NCBI GenBank assembly: GCA_026931905.1
Contig: JAIXLB010000025.1
Span: 1-63,966 of the forward strand
Direction of reading: 5' to 3'
DNA from: Chitinophagales bacterium
GTDB taxonomy: Bacteria > Bacteroidota > Bacteroidia > Chitinophagales > Chitinophagaceae
DNA length: 63,966 nucleotides
Shown: one piece after another, positions 54,229 to 63,948 of the stretch
Layout of the letters: each line of letters opens with the position of its first letter
How positions within the stretch are numbered: the stretch's first letter is position 1
Notes under the pieces: generated by a model
Told to the model about the DNA's origin: nothing
Seen by the model: only the letters and a program-made list of their open reading frames with translations
Databases searched by the model: none
Program-made: the position numbers and the translations under genes

Positions 54229-54960
54229 TTATTCAAAAATAAAATTATTGCAATAGTTGTTTTTATCTTCAGTGTTTTGATATTTTTCAAAATCAAATTC
54301 AGACAAAGGCTTATAAGCTAAACCATATACAAACTTTCCTTGATAGCCCAGTTTTTGCAAAAATTCAAACGTTTCAACTACTTTTTCTTTCCCTACATGG
54401 CGAGCCTCTATTTCAACAAAAATTTTGGGCTTATATTTTTTCAATGTTTCAACACCTCCTTTAAAAACATTAAACTCGTTTCCTTCAACATCTATTTTTA
54501 AAAAGTTGGGTTGAATGTTTTTTTGCTTACAATACACATCTAATGAAATAGAAAAAACATTTTCAGTTGCACCAACTTCAAAAAACTCATTATGCTTTAC
54601 AATACTTGCTCCTGGTGAGGAGCCTTTGCTTACTTTATTAGCAGGTATAAAAAGCGTTACTTCTTCCTCTTTATCAGACAAAGCAATATGTTCAACAACA
54701 ACATTTTCCCAATGAAATAAGGATTTAATTTTTTTAATATAATGATACAAATTTGTTTGAGGCTCAAAAGCAAAAACCTTGCCCTCTTTACCCACTTGTT
54801 GTAACATCCAATATAAATAACCAGCCTTATGAGCTCCAATATCAAAAACCGTTTGTCCTTTCTTAATAGAAGAATTTATATAAGCAATTCCGCCTTTATC
54901 ATCTTTGTTTTTATATTTATTAGCCCTTAATAAAAGTTTTATATTTTCTATAATTTTCAC
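54229..54960 (-). CDS. FkbM-family SAM-dependent methyltransferase
   Basis: 243 residues. SAM motif TVFDIGAHKAGYLYWML, acidic VFAFEPQTNLYHYI, HIALSDKEEEVTLFI, and the FkbM signature LKIDVEGNEFNVFKGG with IFVEIEARH. These enzymes methylate sugar or lipid hydroxyls of surface glycans or secondary metabolites. Transcribed alone from the promoter at 54999-55030. The substrate is unknown. Confidence 0.92.
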   Translation of the reverse strand: MKIIENIKLLLRANKYKNKDDKGGIAYINSSIKKGQTVFDIGAHKAGYLYWMLQQVGKEGKVFAFEPQTNLYHYIKKIKSLFHWENVVVEHIALSDKEEEVTLFIPANKVSKGSSPGASIVKHNEFFEVGATENVFSISLDVYCKQKNIQPNFLKIDVEGNEFNVFKGGVETLKKYKPKIFVEIEARHVGKEKVVETFEFLQKLGYQGKFVYGLAYKPLSEFDFEKYQNTEDKNNYCNNFIFE

Positions 54961-54998
54961 GCTATGGTAAAGTTAGTTTTTTAAATATCTATTGCTTT

Positions 54999-55030
54999 CA
55001 AATGTACTTTCCTTTACAAGTAATAACAAA
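54999..55030 (-). promoter_or_regulatory. Promoter of the FkbM methyltransferase gene
   Basis: On the minus strand TTTG (55030-55027), 20 bases, then TACATTTG (55006-54999). Both elements match the Bacteroidota consensus. Start near 54993, leader about 33 bases. Confidence 0.6.
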
Positions 55031-55227
55031 TATTTTATATCAACGATACATCAACAGATTTTTTTACATTACTCAAATGCCTTATTTTGCAGCACAAACA
55101 GAAAGCAAAATCCTTTGTAAGTTGGCTTCATTTGCTAAACTTCAATTTCTTTTCTAAAACAGATTCCTTCTGTTTTTGATTGTTGAAAAAAAATCAACTT
55201 TCAACGGCTTTCTAAAAAAACATTTAT

Positions 55228-56745
55228 ATGCAGCAACACAATTTTTATGTAGATTCTGAATTAGGAACGCTCAAAAAAATTTTAATTCATAGTCCAGATG
55301 GTGGAATAGGAAAAATTATTCCTGGCACTTTTGCAGATAACCTATACGATGATATTGTGCATTTAAAAAAAATGCAAAAAGAATACAACCACTATGTAAA
55401 ACTGTTGTTGTATTATTTAGACCCAGAAAAAATAAAATACATAAATGAGTTTACAAAAACTCAAACCGAAGAAAATGAAGGACTTTGTTTTGTACCAGGT
55501 AAAAAAGAATATTTTAACTCCTCTAAAGTATTAGAGGCACAAGCCATTTTAGAAGAAGTAGTAAAAGACGAAAAAGTAAAACTTAGATTAGTTGCAGCAG
55601 TATGCTCTTACGAAGAAGTAAGTTTTCATATTCAAAATAAATTAGAAAATATTAAAGACCCTGCTTTATTGGCAAAAATTTTTATAACAGGTATTTTTCC
55701 TGCCGATGAAAATGATACCAAAGAAGATCAATATATTTTCTCTCCTATTCCTAATTTTATTTTTACAAGAGATAATGCCATAATGCTGAAAGACCATATT
55801 TTACTAAGCAGAATGGCAACCTCTGCTCGTAAAAGAGAATCATTAATTACTAAATTTTTAGTCCTTTATTTTTTATTTAAAGATTCGCCAGAAAAAGTAA
55901 TTGAAATAATTGAAGAAAGTGATTACTTTTTATACGAAGCAGAAGAACGTAAACATAGAATTATTTCTATTGAAGGTGGTGATATTATGATGATTCATCC
56001 TACACACTTATTAGTAGGCTGTAGCGAAAGAACTTCTGCCAATGCTATTAACGAAATTATACACACCATTTTTAGTAAAAAAGATTTGGGCATTGAAAAA
56101 ATTTCGGTAGTAAAAATTCCTAAGAAAAGAGCACAAATGCACATTGATACCATTTTTACTCAAGTAAAAAGAAATGTTTGGGTTTTGTATGGCAGGTATT
56201 CTGATAAAATTTTAAAAGCCGAAGAAGATATTAAGCAATCGTACTTAAAAAAATTATCGCACACACCCAGAAAAACAGAATTAGAAGAAGTAGAAATATT
56301 TCAGTTTTATAAAAAAACTACTGATCCTTATCAAAAAAATAAAGATTATAGTTGTAAAAATGCACCCTCTGGGCTTGAAGCTTTACTAAGGCATATTAGC
56401 GAAGTAGATTTTGGTGTAGCACCACAAGATGTAAAAATTATTTACAGCGGCGATAACGAATTTCCTTACGATGAAAGAGAACAGTGGACAGACTCTTGCA
56501 ATGTTGTAGCCTTAAAAGAAGGTGTTGTAATAAGTTATGATAGAAATGATAAAACAACAGAAACCTTTGAACGTGCTGGCTTTACTGTTTTAACAACAGA
56601 CCAGGTTTTTGCAATGTTTGAATCTGGTGTTAATCCACATAGTTTAGAAGATACTATAATTCTTATACCCTCTGCTGAATTATCAAGAGCAAGAGGAGGA
56701 TCACATTGTATGAGTATGCCTTTATTAAGAGATAACTGGAGTTAA
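55228..56745 (+). CDS. Arginine deiminase, long form
   Basis: Hydrolyses arginine to citrulline and ammonia. 505 residues against about 410 for classical ArcA; the extra ~90 are mainly inserted in the middle (around 85-160 and 315-370). Catalytic motifs are visible: FTRDNAIML, ISIEGGDIMMI, AQMHIDTIFTQ with the active His, and ARGGSHCMSMPLLRD with nucleophile Cys494. Opening SELGTLKKILIHSPDGG is typical. Nine bases later a second member of the fold begins. No arcB or arcC is in view, so a fermentative ADI pathway is not shown. Confidence 0.9.
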   Translation: MQQHNFYVDSELGTLKKILIHSPDGGIGKIIPGTFADNLYDDIVHLKKMQKEYNHYVKLLLYYLDPEKIKYINEFTKTQTEENEGLCFVPGKKEYFNSSKVLEAQAILEEVVKDEKVKLRLVAAVCSYEEVSFHIQNKLENIKDPALLAKIFITGIFPADENDTKEDQYIFSPIPNFIFTRDNAIMLKDHILLSRMATSARKRESLITKFLVLYFLFKDSPEKVIEIIEESDYFLYEAEERKHRIISIEGGDIMMIHPTHLLVGCSERTSANAINEIIHTIFSKKDLGIEKISVVKIPKKRAQMHIDTIFTQVKRNVWVLYGRYSDKILKAEEDIKQSYLKKLSHTPRKTELEEVEIFQFYKKTTDPYQKNKDYSCKNAPSGLEALLRHISEVDFGVAPQDVKIIYSGDNEFPYDEREQWTDSCNVVALKEGVVISYDRNDKTTETFERAGFTVLTTDQVFAMFESGVNPHSLEDTIILIPSAELSRARGGSHCMSMPLLRDNWS

Positions 56746-56768
56746 AAAAATAGTTGATTAAAGCTTTT

Positions 56769-57680
56769 ATGCAAACAACCTCTCACTTATTAATGATAAG
56801 ACCTGTTCATTTTACATTTAATGAACAAACTGCTGTAAACAATGCTTTTCAAACAGCAGCAGCAGACGATTCTACACCACAAAAAGCACTACAAGAGTTT
56901 GACAACTTTGTGGCATTGCTTACAAAAAATGGTATTGATGTAACTGTAATAAATGATACACCAACACCACATACTCCAGATTCTATTTTTCCAAACAACT
57001 GGATTTCTTTTCACAACAATGGTTCTGTTTTATTGTATCCTATGTATGCCATAAACAGAAGACAAGAAAGAAAACCACATGTAATTGAAACGCTAAGTAA
57101 AAAGTTTTCTATTACCAACACCATTGATTTTACACACTACGAAAATGAAAATATTTTTTTAGAAGGCACTGGTAGCATGGTTTTGGACAGAGAAAAGAAA
57201 ATAGCTTATGCTTGCATTTCGCCCAGAACTGATAGAAAAATTTTGGAAGATTTTTGTAAACAAATGCTTTACACGCCCATTTTATTTCATGCAACAGATG
57301 GCAACAATTCTGCCATTTACCACACCAATGTTATGATGTGTGTGGCAGATAAATTTGCTGTTGTGTGTTTAGAGTCTATTCAAAACGATAAAGAAAAAAG
57401 CGAAGTTGTTTTTTCATTAGAACAATCTGGCAAACAAATTATTCCTATAACATTGGAACAAATGAACAATTTTGCTGGCAACATGCTTCAAGTACATAAT
57501 CAGGAGGGAAATCGTTTTTTAATAATGTCATCGCAAGCCTATCATTCACTAACGGAACATCAAATAAATTTGTTACAAAGTTTTAATACAATTCTTCACG
57601 CCAGTCTCGAAACTATTGAAACCAATGGTGGAGGCAGTGCAAGATGTATGTTGGCAGAAATATTTTTACCTGTAAAATAG
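56769..57680 (+). CDS. ctlX: CtlX-type amidinotransferase-fold hydrolase
   Basis: 303 residues from ATG 56769; the in-frame TTG at 56754 is unlikely. Pentein fold related to arginine deiminase and DDAH: MIRPVHFTFNEQTAVNN, TPDSIFPNNWISFH, an EGTGSMVLDRE with acidic residue, YHTNVMMCV with His, and GGGSARCMLAEIF with Cys293. The family is annotated as a citrulline-utilisation hydrolase. Adjacent to arginine deiminase, so a two-step arginine to citrulline to ornithine route without carbamoyl phosphate is plausible. Confidence 0.85.
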   Translation: MQTTSHLLMIRPVHFTFNEQTAVNNAFQTAAADDSTPQKALQEFDNFVALLTKNGIDVTVINDTPTPHTPDSIFPNNWISFHNNGSVLLYPMYAINRRQERKPHVIETLSKKFSITNTIDFTHYENENIFLEGTGSMVLDREKKIAYACISPRTDRKILEDFCKQMLYTPILFHATDGNNSAIYHTNVMMCVADKFAVVCLESIQNDKEKSEVVFSLEQSGKQIIPITLEQMNNFAGNMLQVHNQEGNRFLIMSSQAYHSLTEHQINLLQSFNTILHASLETIETNGGGSARCMLAEIFLPVK

Positions 57681-57774
57681 TTTACAAAAAGAATTTAAAA
57701 GTGGATAAGTAAATACCCGAAATAATGGTAAATACTAAGCACTATATTTAATTTGCAAGAAATAAAGTGCAGCA

Positions 57775-58611
57775 GTGAGCAAATCTTCTTATCAAATAAA
57801 ATTAGAACAATTTGAAGGACCTTTCGACCTTCTTTTGTTTTTTATAGAACGAGATGAATTGGATATTTACAATATTCCTATTACAAAAATTATCAACGAT
57901 TTTTTAGCCTACATCCATTCGCAAGAAAAATTAAACATTGAGCTGAGCAGTGAATTTATTTTATTTGTTTCTACGCTCATGCGTATTAAAGCAAAATTAC
58001 TGATACCAAGAAAAGAATTAGATGCAGATGGCAAAGAAATTGACCCACGTCAAGAATTAGTAGATAAGGTTTTAGAATACAAAAAATTCAAAGAAGCCTC
58101 TACACAGCTTGCAGATATGGAAGCCTTGCGTATGATGATGGTAAAACGTGGCAATTTGCAAAAAGAACTAAACGAATTGGGAGAAGTTTCTGGCGAAGGA
58201 ACAGAAATTCAAAATATTACTTTATTCAAATTGATGAAAGCGTTTGAAAAAGTAATGCAACGATTGCACGACCAACAAAACAAACCCGTACATACTGTTG
58301 TTCGTTACAACTACACTATGGAAGGCAGCAGAGATTATATGCTTCATTTTATTGAAAAGGAAAAAACAATTTCTTTTGAAAAAATATTTGATGTGTGTGA
58401 AAACAGGGTACACGCCTTGTTTATTTTTCTTTCTATGCTTGAATTAACCCAACAGCGTTTTATGAAATTATTAATTGGCGAAGGAAGAAATAATTTTATT
58501 ATTGAATGGAATGAAAATCGTGAACAAGAGTTGAAAGAAGAAGGAATAGATATTAATGAGCTAAACAATATACCAACCTCTTTTCCTGATGCCTCTTCTT
58601 TGTCATCCTGA
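57775..58611 (+). CDS. scpA: Segregation and condensation protein A
   Basis: Kleisin subunit of the SMC-ScpAB complex for chromosome condensation. 278 residues from a GTG start fixed by the family opening SSYQIKLEQFEGPFDLLLFFIE. Conserved DIYNIPITKI and SSEFILFVSTLMRIKAKLLIP follow, and the C-terminal winged helix (about 195-250) has FLSMLELTQQRFMKL. The last four codons and the stop lie inside a dispersed repeat (58600-58683), so the C-terminal tail may be altered. scpB is not in the window. Confidence 0.95.
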   Translation: MSKSSYQIKLEQFEGPFDLLLFFIERDELDIYNIPITKIINDFLAYIHSQEKLNIELSSEFILFVSTLMRIKAKLLIPRKELDADGKEIDPRQELVDKVLEYKKFKEASTQLADMEALRMMMVKRGNLQKELNELGEVSGEGTEIQNITLFKLMKAFEKVMQRLHDQQNKPVHTVVRYNYTMEGSRDYMLHFIEKEKTISFEKIFDVCENRVHALFIFLSMLELTQQRFMKLLIGEGRNNFIIEWNENREQELKEEGIDINELNNIPTSFPDASSLSS

Positions 58612-58683
58612 GCGTAAGCGAAGGATCTCCTGAAGGTTTATACAAAAGCCTGGCAGATTCTTCATTTCATTCAGAATGACAGA
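58600..58683. repeat. Dispersed inverted-repeat element overlapping the scpA stop
   Basis: The element opens GTCATCCTGA (58602-58611) and ends TCAGAATGAC (58671-58680), an imperfect inverted repeat; inside it GCGAAGGATCT and AGATTCTTCAT are also near complements, so the ~80 bases fold into a long imperfect hairpin. The words TCATCCTGAGCG and GAAGGATCT are familiar from repeats scattered through Bacteroidota genomes. It is the only copy seen here, between convergent genes. Confidence 0.75.
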
Positions 58684-58691
58684 GATTTGTC

Positions 58692-59411
58692 TTATTGTAA
58701 TTTTTTCAAAACATCTTCTTTGCCAATGAAACCAACATTACTCCAAACAAGTTTATTGTTTTTATACAAATGCAAAACAGGTAAAGCATCTATTTTTAAA
58801 TCTTTACATAATTGTTGGTTATCATCTACATTAATACGAACCACTTTTACTTTATCTTTCATGGTTTCGTTTATTTCATCTAAATAAGGTTTCATTTGTT
58901 TACAAGGGGCACACCAATCAGCATAAAAATCTACCAAAACCATTGTATAAGAACCTGTAATTGTAGCAAATTGTTCTTGGGTTAATTCCTCTTGTGTGTG
59001 TTTGTTTGCAGCCTGTGTAGTTAAGGGCAAATTAGCAGCACGCCATTTCATAATTCCTCCATTCATTTCATACACTTCTTTAAAGCCCTCGTTACGCAAT
59101 ACATTGGCTGCTTCTGCACTTCTTCCTCCACTTAAACAATATACCATAACTGGTTTTGTTTTATCAAAAACAGATATTCTATTTTTAAATTCTGCACTAT
59201 ACCAATCAATATTTATAGCATTTTCAAGATGACCTTTCAAAAATTCATCTGCTGTTCTTACATCAAGTATTAAGGCGGTTGGTAATGCTTTTATTTTCTC
59301 TGAAAATTCATTTACATTTAATTGCATATTGGCTTTTTGCGATTGCCCAACACTACAACTGCTTAAAAAAAATATCAATAAAGTAAGCAAGGAAGAAAAT
59401 TGTTTTTTCAT
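58692..59411 (-). CDS. Rhodanese-thioredoxin fusion lipoprotein
   Basis: 239 residues. Lipoprotein signal ends LSSC, Cys19 lipidated. Rhodanese domain (about 32-130) with LILDVRTADEFLKGH and active Cys92 in YCLSGGRSA; thioredoxin domain (about 140-239) with DFYADWCAPCKQM (Cys167, Cys170) and cis-Pro in DALPVLHLYKN. A periplasmic sulfane-sulfur carrier whose thioredoxin half could reduce the persulfide on the rhodanese. Functionally related to the cytosolic sulfur island 5-10 kb upstream. Confidence 0.92.
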   Translation of the reverse strand: MKKQFSSLLTLLIFFLSSCSVGQSQKANMQLNVNEFSEKIKALPTALILDVRTADEFLKGHLENAINIDWYSAEFKNRISVFDKTKPVMVYCLSGGRSAEAANVLRNEGFKEVYEMNGGIMKWRAANLPLTTQAANKHTQEELTQEQFATITGSYTMVLVDFYADWCAPCKQMKPYLDEINETMKDKVKVVRINVDDNQQLCKDLKIDALPVLHLYKNNKLVWSNVGFIGKEDVLKKLQ

Positions 59412-59529
59412 ACTTCTGTTTTAATTTCTATTAAATAAATGCTTACAAAAGTATAAAATTATGTACAAGCAACTCCTTTTAAAAATCAAACACAAAACAC
59501 TACCTTTATTCACTAAAATTTTTTGAATA

Positions 59530-61698
59530 ATGAATAATAAACTGCTTGTAGTAGCTGCTACTGTTTTGTTTTCTTTAGGCAGTGTTGCTAATGCACAACA
59601 AAAACCAACCAAACCAAAAATGAGACCACCCCTTGTTGCCAAAGATGCACCAACAGAATCGGGCAATCCTTTGTTAAGAAAAAGTACATTACAATACCAA
59701 GCCCCAGAATTTGATAAAATAAAGGACAAACATTTTAAACCCGCTTTTGATTATGGATTAAAAGAACAACTTGCACAGGTAGAAAAAATTGCAAACAACA
59801 CTGCTAAACCAACTTTTGAAAACACAGTTGAAGCATTAGAAAATAGTGGGCAAAACCTTCGTAGAGCCATTACAATTTTTTCGAACCTTACCAGTGCCAA
59901 TACAAACGAATATTTATTAAAATTAGATGAAGAGTATGCTCCCATTTTTGCTGCACATACCGATAAAATTTATTTGAATGAAAGCTTGTACAAAAGAATA
60001 AAAGCTGTTTATGAAGAAAGAAACAAATTAAACTTAGATGCAGAAAGCAAAAGGCTTGTAGAATATTATGAACAACAATTTGAAATTGCCGGAGCCAATT
60101 TATCTGAATCGCAAAAAGCCGATTTAAAAAAAGTAAACGAGCAGTTGGCAACCTTACAATCTCAATTCAACAGTAAATTATTGGCTGCAAGAAAAGCAGG
60201 AGGATTGGTAGTTGATGATGTAATAGAATTAGACGGCTTATCGCAAGATGAAATTGAAGCTGCGGCTGCAGATGCAAAAATTGCAGGGCTTGAAGGAAAG
60301 TATTTATTGGCTTTACAAAACACCACACAACAACCTTTATTACAAAATTTAAAAAACAGAAATACAAGAGAAAAATTGTTTAACGCCTCTTGGATGCGTG
60401 CAGAAAAAGGCGATGAAAACGATACAAGAAAAATTATACAACAGTTGGCAGCATTGCGTTTACAGAAAGCACAACTAATGGGTAAAAGTAATTTTGCAGA
60501 ATGGAAACTGCAAGACCAAATGGCAAAAGATCCTAAAAGAGCAATGGACCTTTTAGCAAAATTAGCAAAACCTGCTGTTGAAAGAGCAAAGGAAGAAGCG
60601 GCAGAAATTCAACAATTAATTAATGAACAAAATGGAGGATTTAATGTAGAACCATGGGATTGGAATTTTTATGCAGAACAGGTAAGAAAAGCAAAATACG
60701 ATTTAGATGAAAACCAAATAAAACCATACTTTGAAGTAAGAACTGTTTTAGAAAAAGGGGTATTTTTTGCAGCAGAAAAAATGTATGGCATTACATTTAA
60801 AAAACGCCCAGATTTACCAGTTTATCATCCTGATGTGGTGGCGTATGAAGTATTTGATAAAGATGGAAAATCGCTTGCTATTTATTATTTAGATTTTTAT
60901 ACAAGAGACAATAAAAATGGTGGGGCATGGATGAGTAATTTTGTAGAACAATCTTACTCATTAAATCAAAAACCAGTTATTGTAAATGTTTACAATTATC
61001 AAAAACCTGCACCAGGTAAGCCTTCCTTAATTTCTTATGACGATGTTACAACTTTGTTTCATGAATTTGGGCACTCTATACACGGCATGTTTGCAAGTCA
61101 AAAATACACCTCACTTTCTGGTACTAATACACCAAGAGATTTTGTAGAATTTCCTTCTCAAATAAATGAACAATGGGCTTTAGAGCCAAGTGTTTTAAAA
61201 AATTACGCCATACATTATGAAACAGGAAAACCTATACCAGCAGATTTGGTGAAAAAAATTAAAAATTCAAAAACATTTAACGAAGGTTATAATGTAACAG
61301 AATTAGTAGCTGCTGCAACCTTAGATATGGCATGGCATACAGTAACAAATGAAAATGAAATTACAGCTGCCAATGATTTTGAAAATAAAGCTTTAGAAAA
61401 ATATGGTTTATTGGTTAAAGAGGTTCCTACTCGTTATCACTCTCCCTACTTTTTACACATTTGGGCAAATGGTTATTCTGCTGGTTATTATGCTTATATG
61501 TGGAGCGAAATGCTCGACTTTGATGCGTATAAATATTTTGAAGATCATGGAGGAATGACAAGAGAAAATGGCGATAGATTTAGAAAATATATTTTATCGG
61601 TAGGCAATGCTGTTGATTTGAATGAAGCCTTTAAAAAATTTACAGGTCATGACCCAGAAATTACTCCATTATTAAAAGGAAGAGGATTGATAAAATAA
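59530..61698 (+). CDS. M3-family peptidyl-dipeptidase (Dcp-like)
   Basis: 722 residues with a signal peptide (1-22, ending ANAQ), so periplasmic unlike cytosolic E. coli Dcp. Zinc motif HEFGHSIHG near residue 510 and the third ligand Glu about 25 residues later in DFVEFPSQINEQW. The helical N-terminus (FENTVEALENSGQNL) and C-terminal GHDPEITPLLKGRGL are family features. Cleaves dipeptides from C-termini of short peptides. Confidence 0.95.
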   Translation: MNNKLLVVAATVLFSLGSVANAQQKPTKPKMRPPLVAKDAPTESGNPLLRKSTLQYQAPEFDKIKDKHFKPAFDYGLKEQLAQVEKIANNTAKPTFENTVEALENSGQNLRRAITIFSNLTSANTNEYLLKLDEEYAPIFAAHTDKIYLNESLYKRIKAVYEERNKLNLDAESKRLVEYYEQQFEIAGANLSESQKADLKKVNEQLATLQSQFNSKLLAARKAGGLVVDDVIELDGLSQDEIEAAAADAKIAGLEGKYLLALQNTTQQPLLQNLKNRNTREKLFNASWMRAEKGDENDTRKIIQQLAALRLQKAQLMGKSNFAEWKLQDQMAKDPKRAMDLLAKLAKPAVERAKEEAAEIQQLINEQNGGFNVEPWDWNFYAEQVRKAKYDLDENQIKPYFEVRTVLEKGVFFAAEKMYGITFKKRPDLPVYHPDVVAYEVFDKDGKSLAIYYLDFYTRDNKNGGAWMSNFVEQSYSLNQKPVIVNVYNYQKPAPGKPSLISYDDVTTLFHEFGHSIHGMFASQKYTSLSGTNTPRDFVEFPSQINEQWALEPSVLKNYAIHYETGKPIPADLVKKIKNSKTFNEGYNVTELVAAATLDMAWHTVTNENEITAANDFENKALEKYGLLVKEVPTRYHSPYFLHIWANGYSAGYYAYMWSEMLDFDAYKYFEDHGGMTRENGDRFRKYILSVGNAVDLNEAFKKFTGHDPEITPLLKGRGLIK

Positions 61699-61846
61699 AA
61701 ATTAAAAATAGAATTTCTAAAAGCGAAGCTGATTTTTGAAATACTTTATTTTACCAACTAATTAGCATAGCAATAATTTTTTAAAAAATATTTTTAGTTA
61801 AATATAAAAATGGTAACTTTTGTTATTAAGAACAAAAATTTATTTT

Positions 61847-62458
61847 ATGGCAAAAAGCAAAATATTGGGTCCTCAAAGATTAGGACCTTTAACTCCATTG
61901 GTTGGAGAATGGGAAGGAAATGTTGGTGTTGATTTATCTTATCACAACGAAGATGATATCATATCAAAAACAAGTTATTTTGAAAGAGCTTGGTTTAAAC
62001 CTATTCCAAAACAAGAAAATGGAAAACAATCTATGGATGGTTTAACCTATCAATCTATTGCATGGCGACATGGTGAAGAAGCAATGACTCCTTTTCATGA
62101 TGAAGTTGGTTATTTATTATGGGATAAGGAAAGAGGTCAGGTTATTCGTTCTGTTGTTTTTGGTAGAGGTATAGCTATTCTTGCTGGAGCTACTGCAAAA
62201 GCAACTGATAAAATTATCAACTTTAAAGCTACTGCTGGCAACCCAACTTATGGCATTCTTCAAAATCCTTACTTAATAGAACGTGCAGAATTAAAAACTT
62301 TTAAAAGTACTTTCAAATTCAATACAGATGGTTCTTTTACCCACTCATCAGATATAGTTTTAAAACTTGCTGCAATGGGAGGAAAAGAAATGCACCATAC
62401 AGATATTAATACTTTACGCCTGGTAAAACGTTATCATCCAAGTATAGAATTTCAATAA
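61847..62458 (+). CDS. Nitrobindin/FABP-like heme-binding beta-barrel protein
   Basis: 203 residues from ATG 61847; an in-frame TTG 27 bases upstream is not supported. The N-terminal LTPLVGEWEGNVGVDLS has the GxWxG motif of lipocalin-like nitrobindin/THAP4 barrels, followed by HDEVGYLLWD and FGRGIAILAG strands. Nitrobindins bind ferric heme and react with NO or peroxynitrite; the proximal His could be HHTD near 188, but this is not certain. Followed by a terminator. Confidence 0.78.
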   Translation: MAKSKILGPQRLGPLTPLVGEWEGNVGVDLSYHNEDDIISKTSYFERAWFKPIPKQENGKQSMDGLTYQSIAWRHGEEAMTPFHDEVGYLLWDKERGQVIRSVVFGRGIAILAGATAKATDKIINFKATAGNPTYGILQNPYLIERAELKTFKSTFKFNTDGSFTHSSDIVLKLAAMGGKEMHHTDINTLRLVKRYHPSIEFQ

Positions 62459-62480
62459 AATTATATTTTGAATATTATAC

Positions 62481-62518
62481 AAAGAGGCTGCTTATACATG
62501 GTAAAAGTTAGCCTCTTT
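62481..62518 (+). terminator. Terminator of the nitrobindin-like gene
   Basis: AAAGAGGCT (62481-62489) pairs with AGCCTCTTT (62510-62518) over a 20-base loop; the T-run continues to 62522. A good rho-independent terminator. Confidence 0.8.
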
Positions 62519-62560
62519 TTTTGAATAAATTTTATTTTAAAAAAGTACAATCTTTTAAAA

Positions 62561-62920
62561 TTGGCTAAAAAAATATCAGTATCTAAAAACAAATATTCCT
62601 TTTTTGATGATGTACATGAGGTAGTAAGATTAATACCCAAAGGAAGGGTTACAACCTATGGTGCTATTGCAAATTATTTAGGCACAAAAATGAGTGCAAG
62701 AATGGTAGGTTGGGCTATGAGTGCTGCACATACAGCCATTAAAAAAGTTCCAGCACAAAGAGTGGTAAACAGAAATGGAATGCTTAGTGGTAAAATGCAC
62801 TTTGAAACACCAACAAAAATGGAAGAACTCTTAAAAAAGGAAGGTATAAATGTTGAAAACGATACAATAGTAGATTTCGAAAAAAAGTTTTGGGATCCTT
62901 CAAAAGAACTTTCTGTTTAA
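62561..62920 (+). CDS. Alkyltransferase-like (ATL) DNA-binding protein
   Basis: 119 residues. MGMT-type DNA-binding domain with TTYGAIA (31-37) and MVGWAMSAAH. The active-site position reads PAQRVVNRNG (64-73) where alkyltransferases have PCHRV, so it lacks the methyl-accepting Cys and is an ATL: it flags O6-alkylguanine for nucleotide excision repair. The start is TTG 62561, as no in-frame ATG is close. Confidence 0.9.
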   Translation: MAKKISVSKNKYSFFDDVHEVVRLIPKGRVTTYGAIANYLGTKMSARMVGWAMSAAHTAIKKVPAQRVVNRNGMLSGKMHFETPTKMEELLKKEGINVENDTIVDFEKKFWDPSKELSV

Positions 62921-62940
62921 AAATCTAATCTATATTATTT

Positions 62941-63948
62941 TTATTTTATCAATCCTGCCGATTTACTTATTTCCATCATTTTATTAATAGATTTTAAAGC
63001 ACCTAAACGTAGTTCTTCATCAATAGTAATTTCAGGTAATTCATATTCCATACATAAATACAGTTTTTCGAGGGTATTTAGCTTCATGTATGGACAATCG
63101 TTGCAAGCACAAGCATTATTTGGTGGTGCAGGAATAAATGTTTTATTGGGGCTATTTTGCTGCATTTTATACAAAATACCTGCTTCGGTAGCAACAATAA
63201 ATTCTGTTGCTTCATTCTCTTGGGTGTATTTTAATAATTGAGAGGTGCTGCCAATAAAATCTGCTTTTTCCAACACTGCTTCTTCACATTCTGGGTGAGC
63301 AATAAATTTTGCTTTAGGGTGGCGTATTTTTAATTTAGTAATTTTTTCCAAACTAAAAATTTCATGTACCTCACAAGAGCCATTCCATAAAATCATATCC
63401 CTTCCTGTTTTCTTTTTTAAGAAAGCACCTAAATTTCTATCAGGAGCAAAAATAATTGGCTGGTCCAAAGGAATACTTTCAATAATTTTTTCTGCATTTG
63501 ATGAGGTACAAATAATATCGCTTAATGCTTTTACTTCTGCACTACAATTTATATAAGTTACAATAATATGGTCGGCATATTTTTCTTTAAACGCTTTAAA
63601 TAATTTCGTTGGTGCACTATTAGCTAAAGAACAACCAGCATTCAAATCGGGTAATAAAACTTTTTTAGTAGGATTTAAAATTTTCGCTGTTTCTGCCATA
63701 AAATGTACTCCTGCAAAAACAATAATATCTGCATCTGTTTTTGCAGCTTGTTGTGCCAATCCTAAACTATCGCCAATATAATCTGCTACATCTTGTATAT
63801 CTGGTTCTTGATAATAATGTGCTAATAAAACAATATTTTTTTCTTTTTTTAATCTTTCTATTTCTGCAAATAAATCTAATGTTGGCGAAACTTCAATATC
63901 TAAAAATCCTTTTTCGTTTAATTTTTCTTTAGCAATGTTAATATTCAT
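62941..63948 (-). CDS. nadA: Quinolinate synthase A
   Basis: Condenses iminoaspartate and dihydroxyacetone phosphate to quinolinate, de novo NAD route. 335 residues with a [4Fe-4S] cluster. Cys ligands are seen in [10 protein letters not shown], the middle motif around NGSCEVHE, and [13 protein letters not shown] near the C-terminus; [22 protein letters not shown] opens the first domain. The gene is complete within the window with 18 bases upstream, so its promoter and any nadB/nadC partners lie outside. Confidence 0.97.
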   Translation of the reverse strand: MNINIAKEKLNEKGFLDIEVSPTLDLFAEIERLKKEKNIVLLAHYYQEPDIQDVADYIGDSLGLAQQAAKTDADIIVFAGVHFMAETAKILNPTKKVLLPDLNAGCSLANSAPTKLFKAFKEKYADHIIVTYINCSAEVKALSDIICTSSNAEKIIESIPLDQPIIFAPDRNLGAFLKKKTGRDMILWNGSCEVHEIFSLEKITKLKIRHPKAKFIAHPECEEAVLEKADFIGSTSQLLKYTQENEATEFIVATEAGILYKMQQNSPNKTFIPAPPNNACACNDCPYMKLNTLEKLYLCMEYELPEITIDEELRLGALKSINKMMEISKSAGLIK

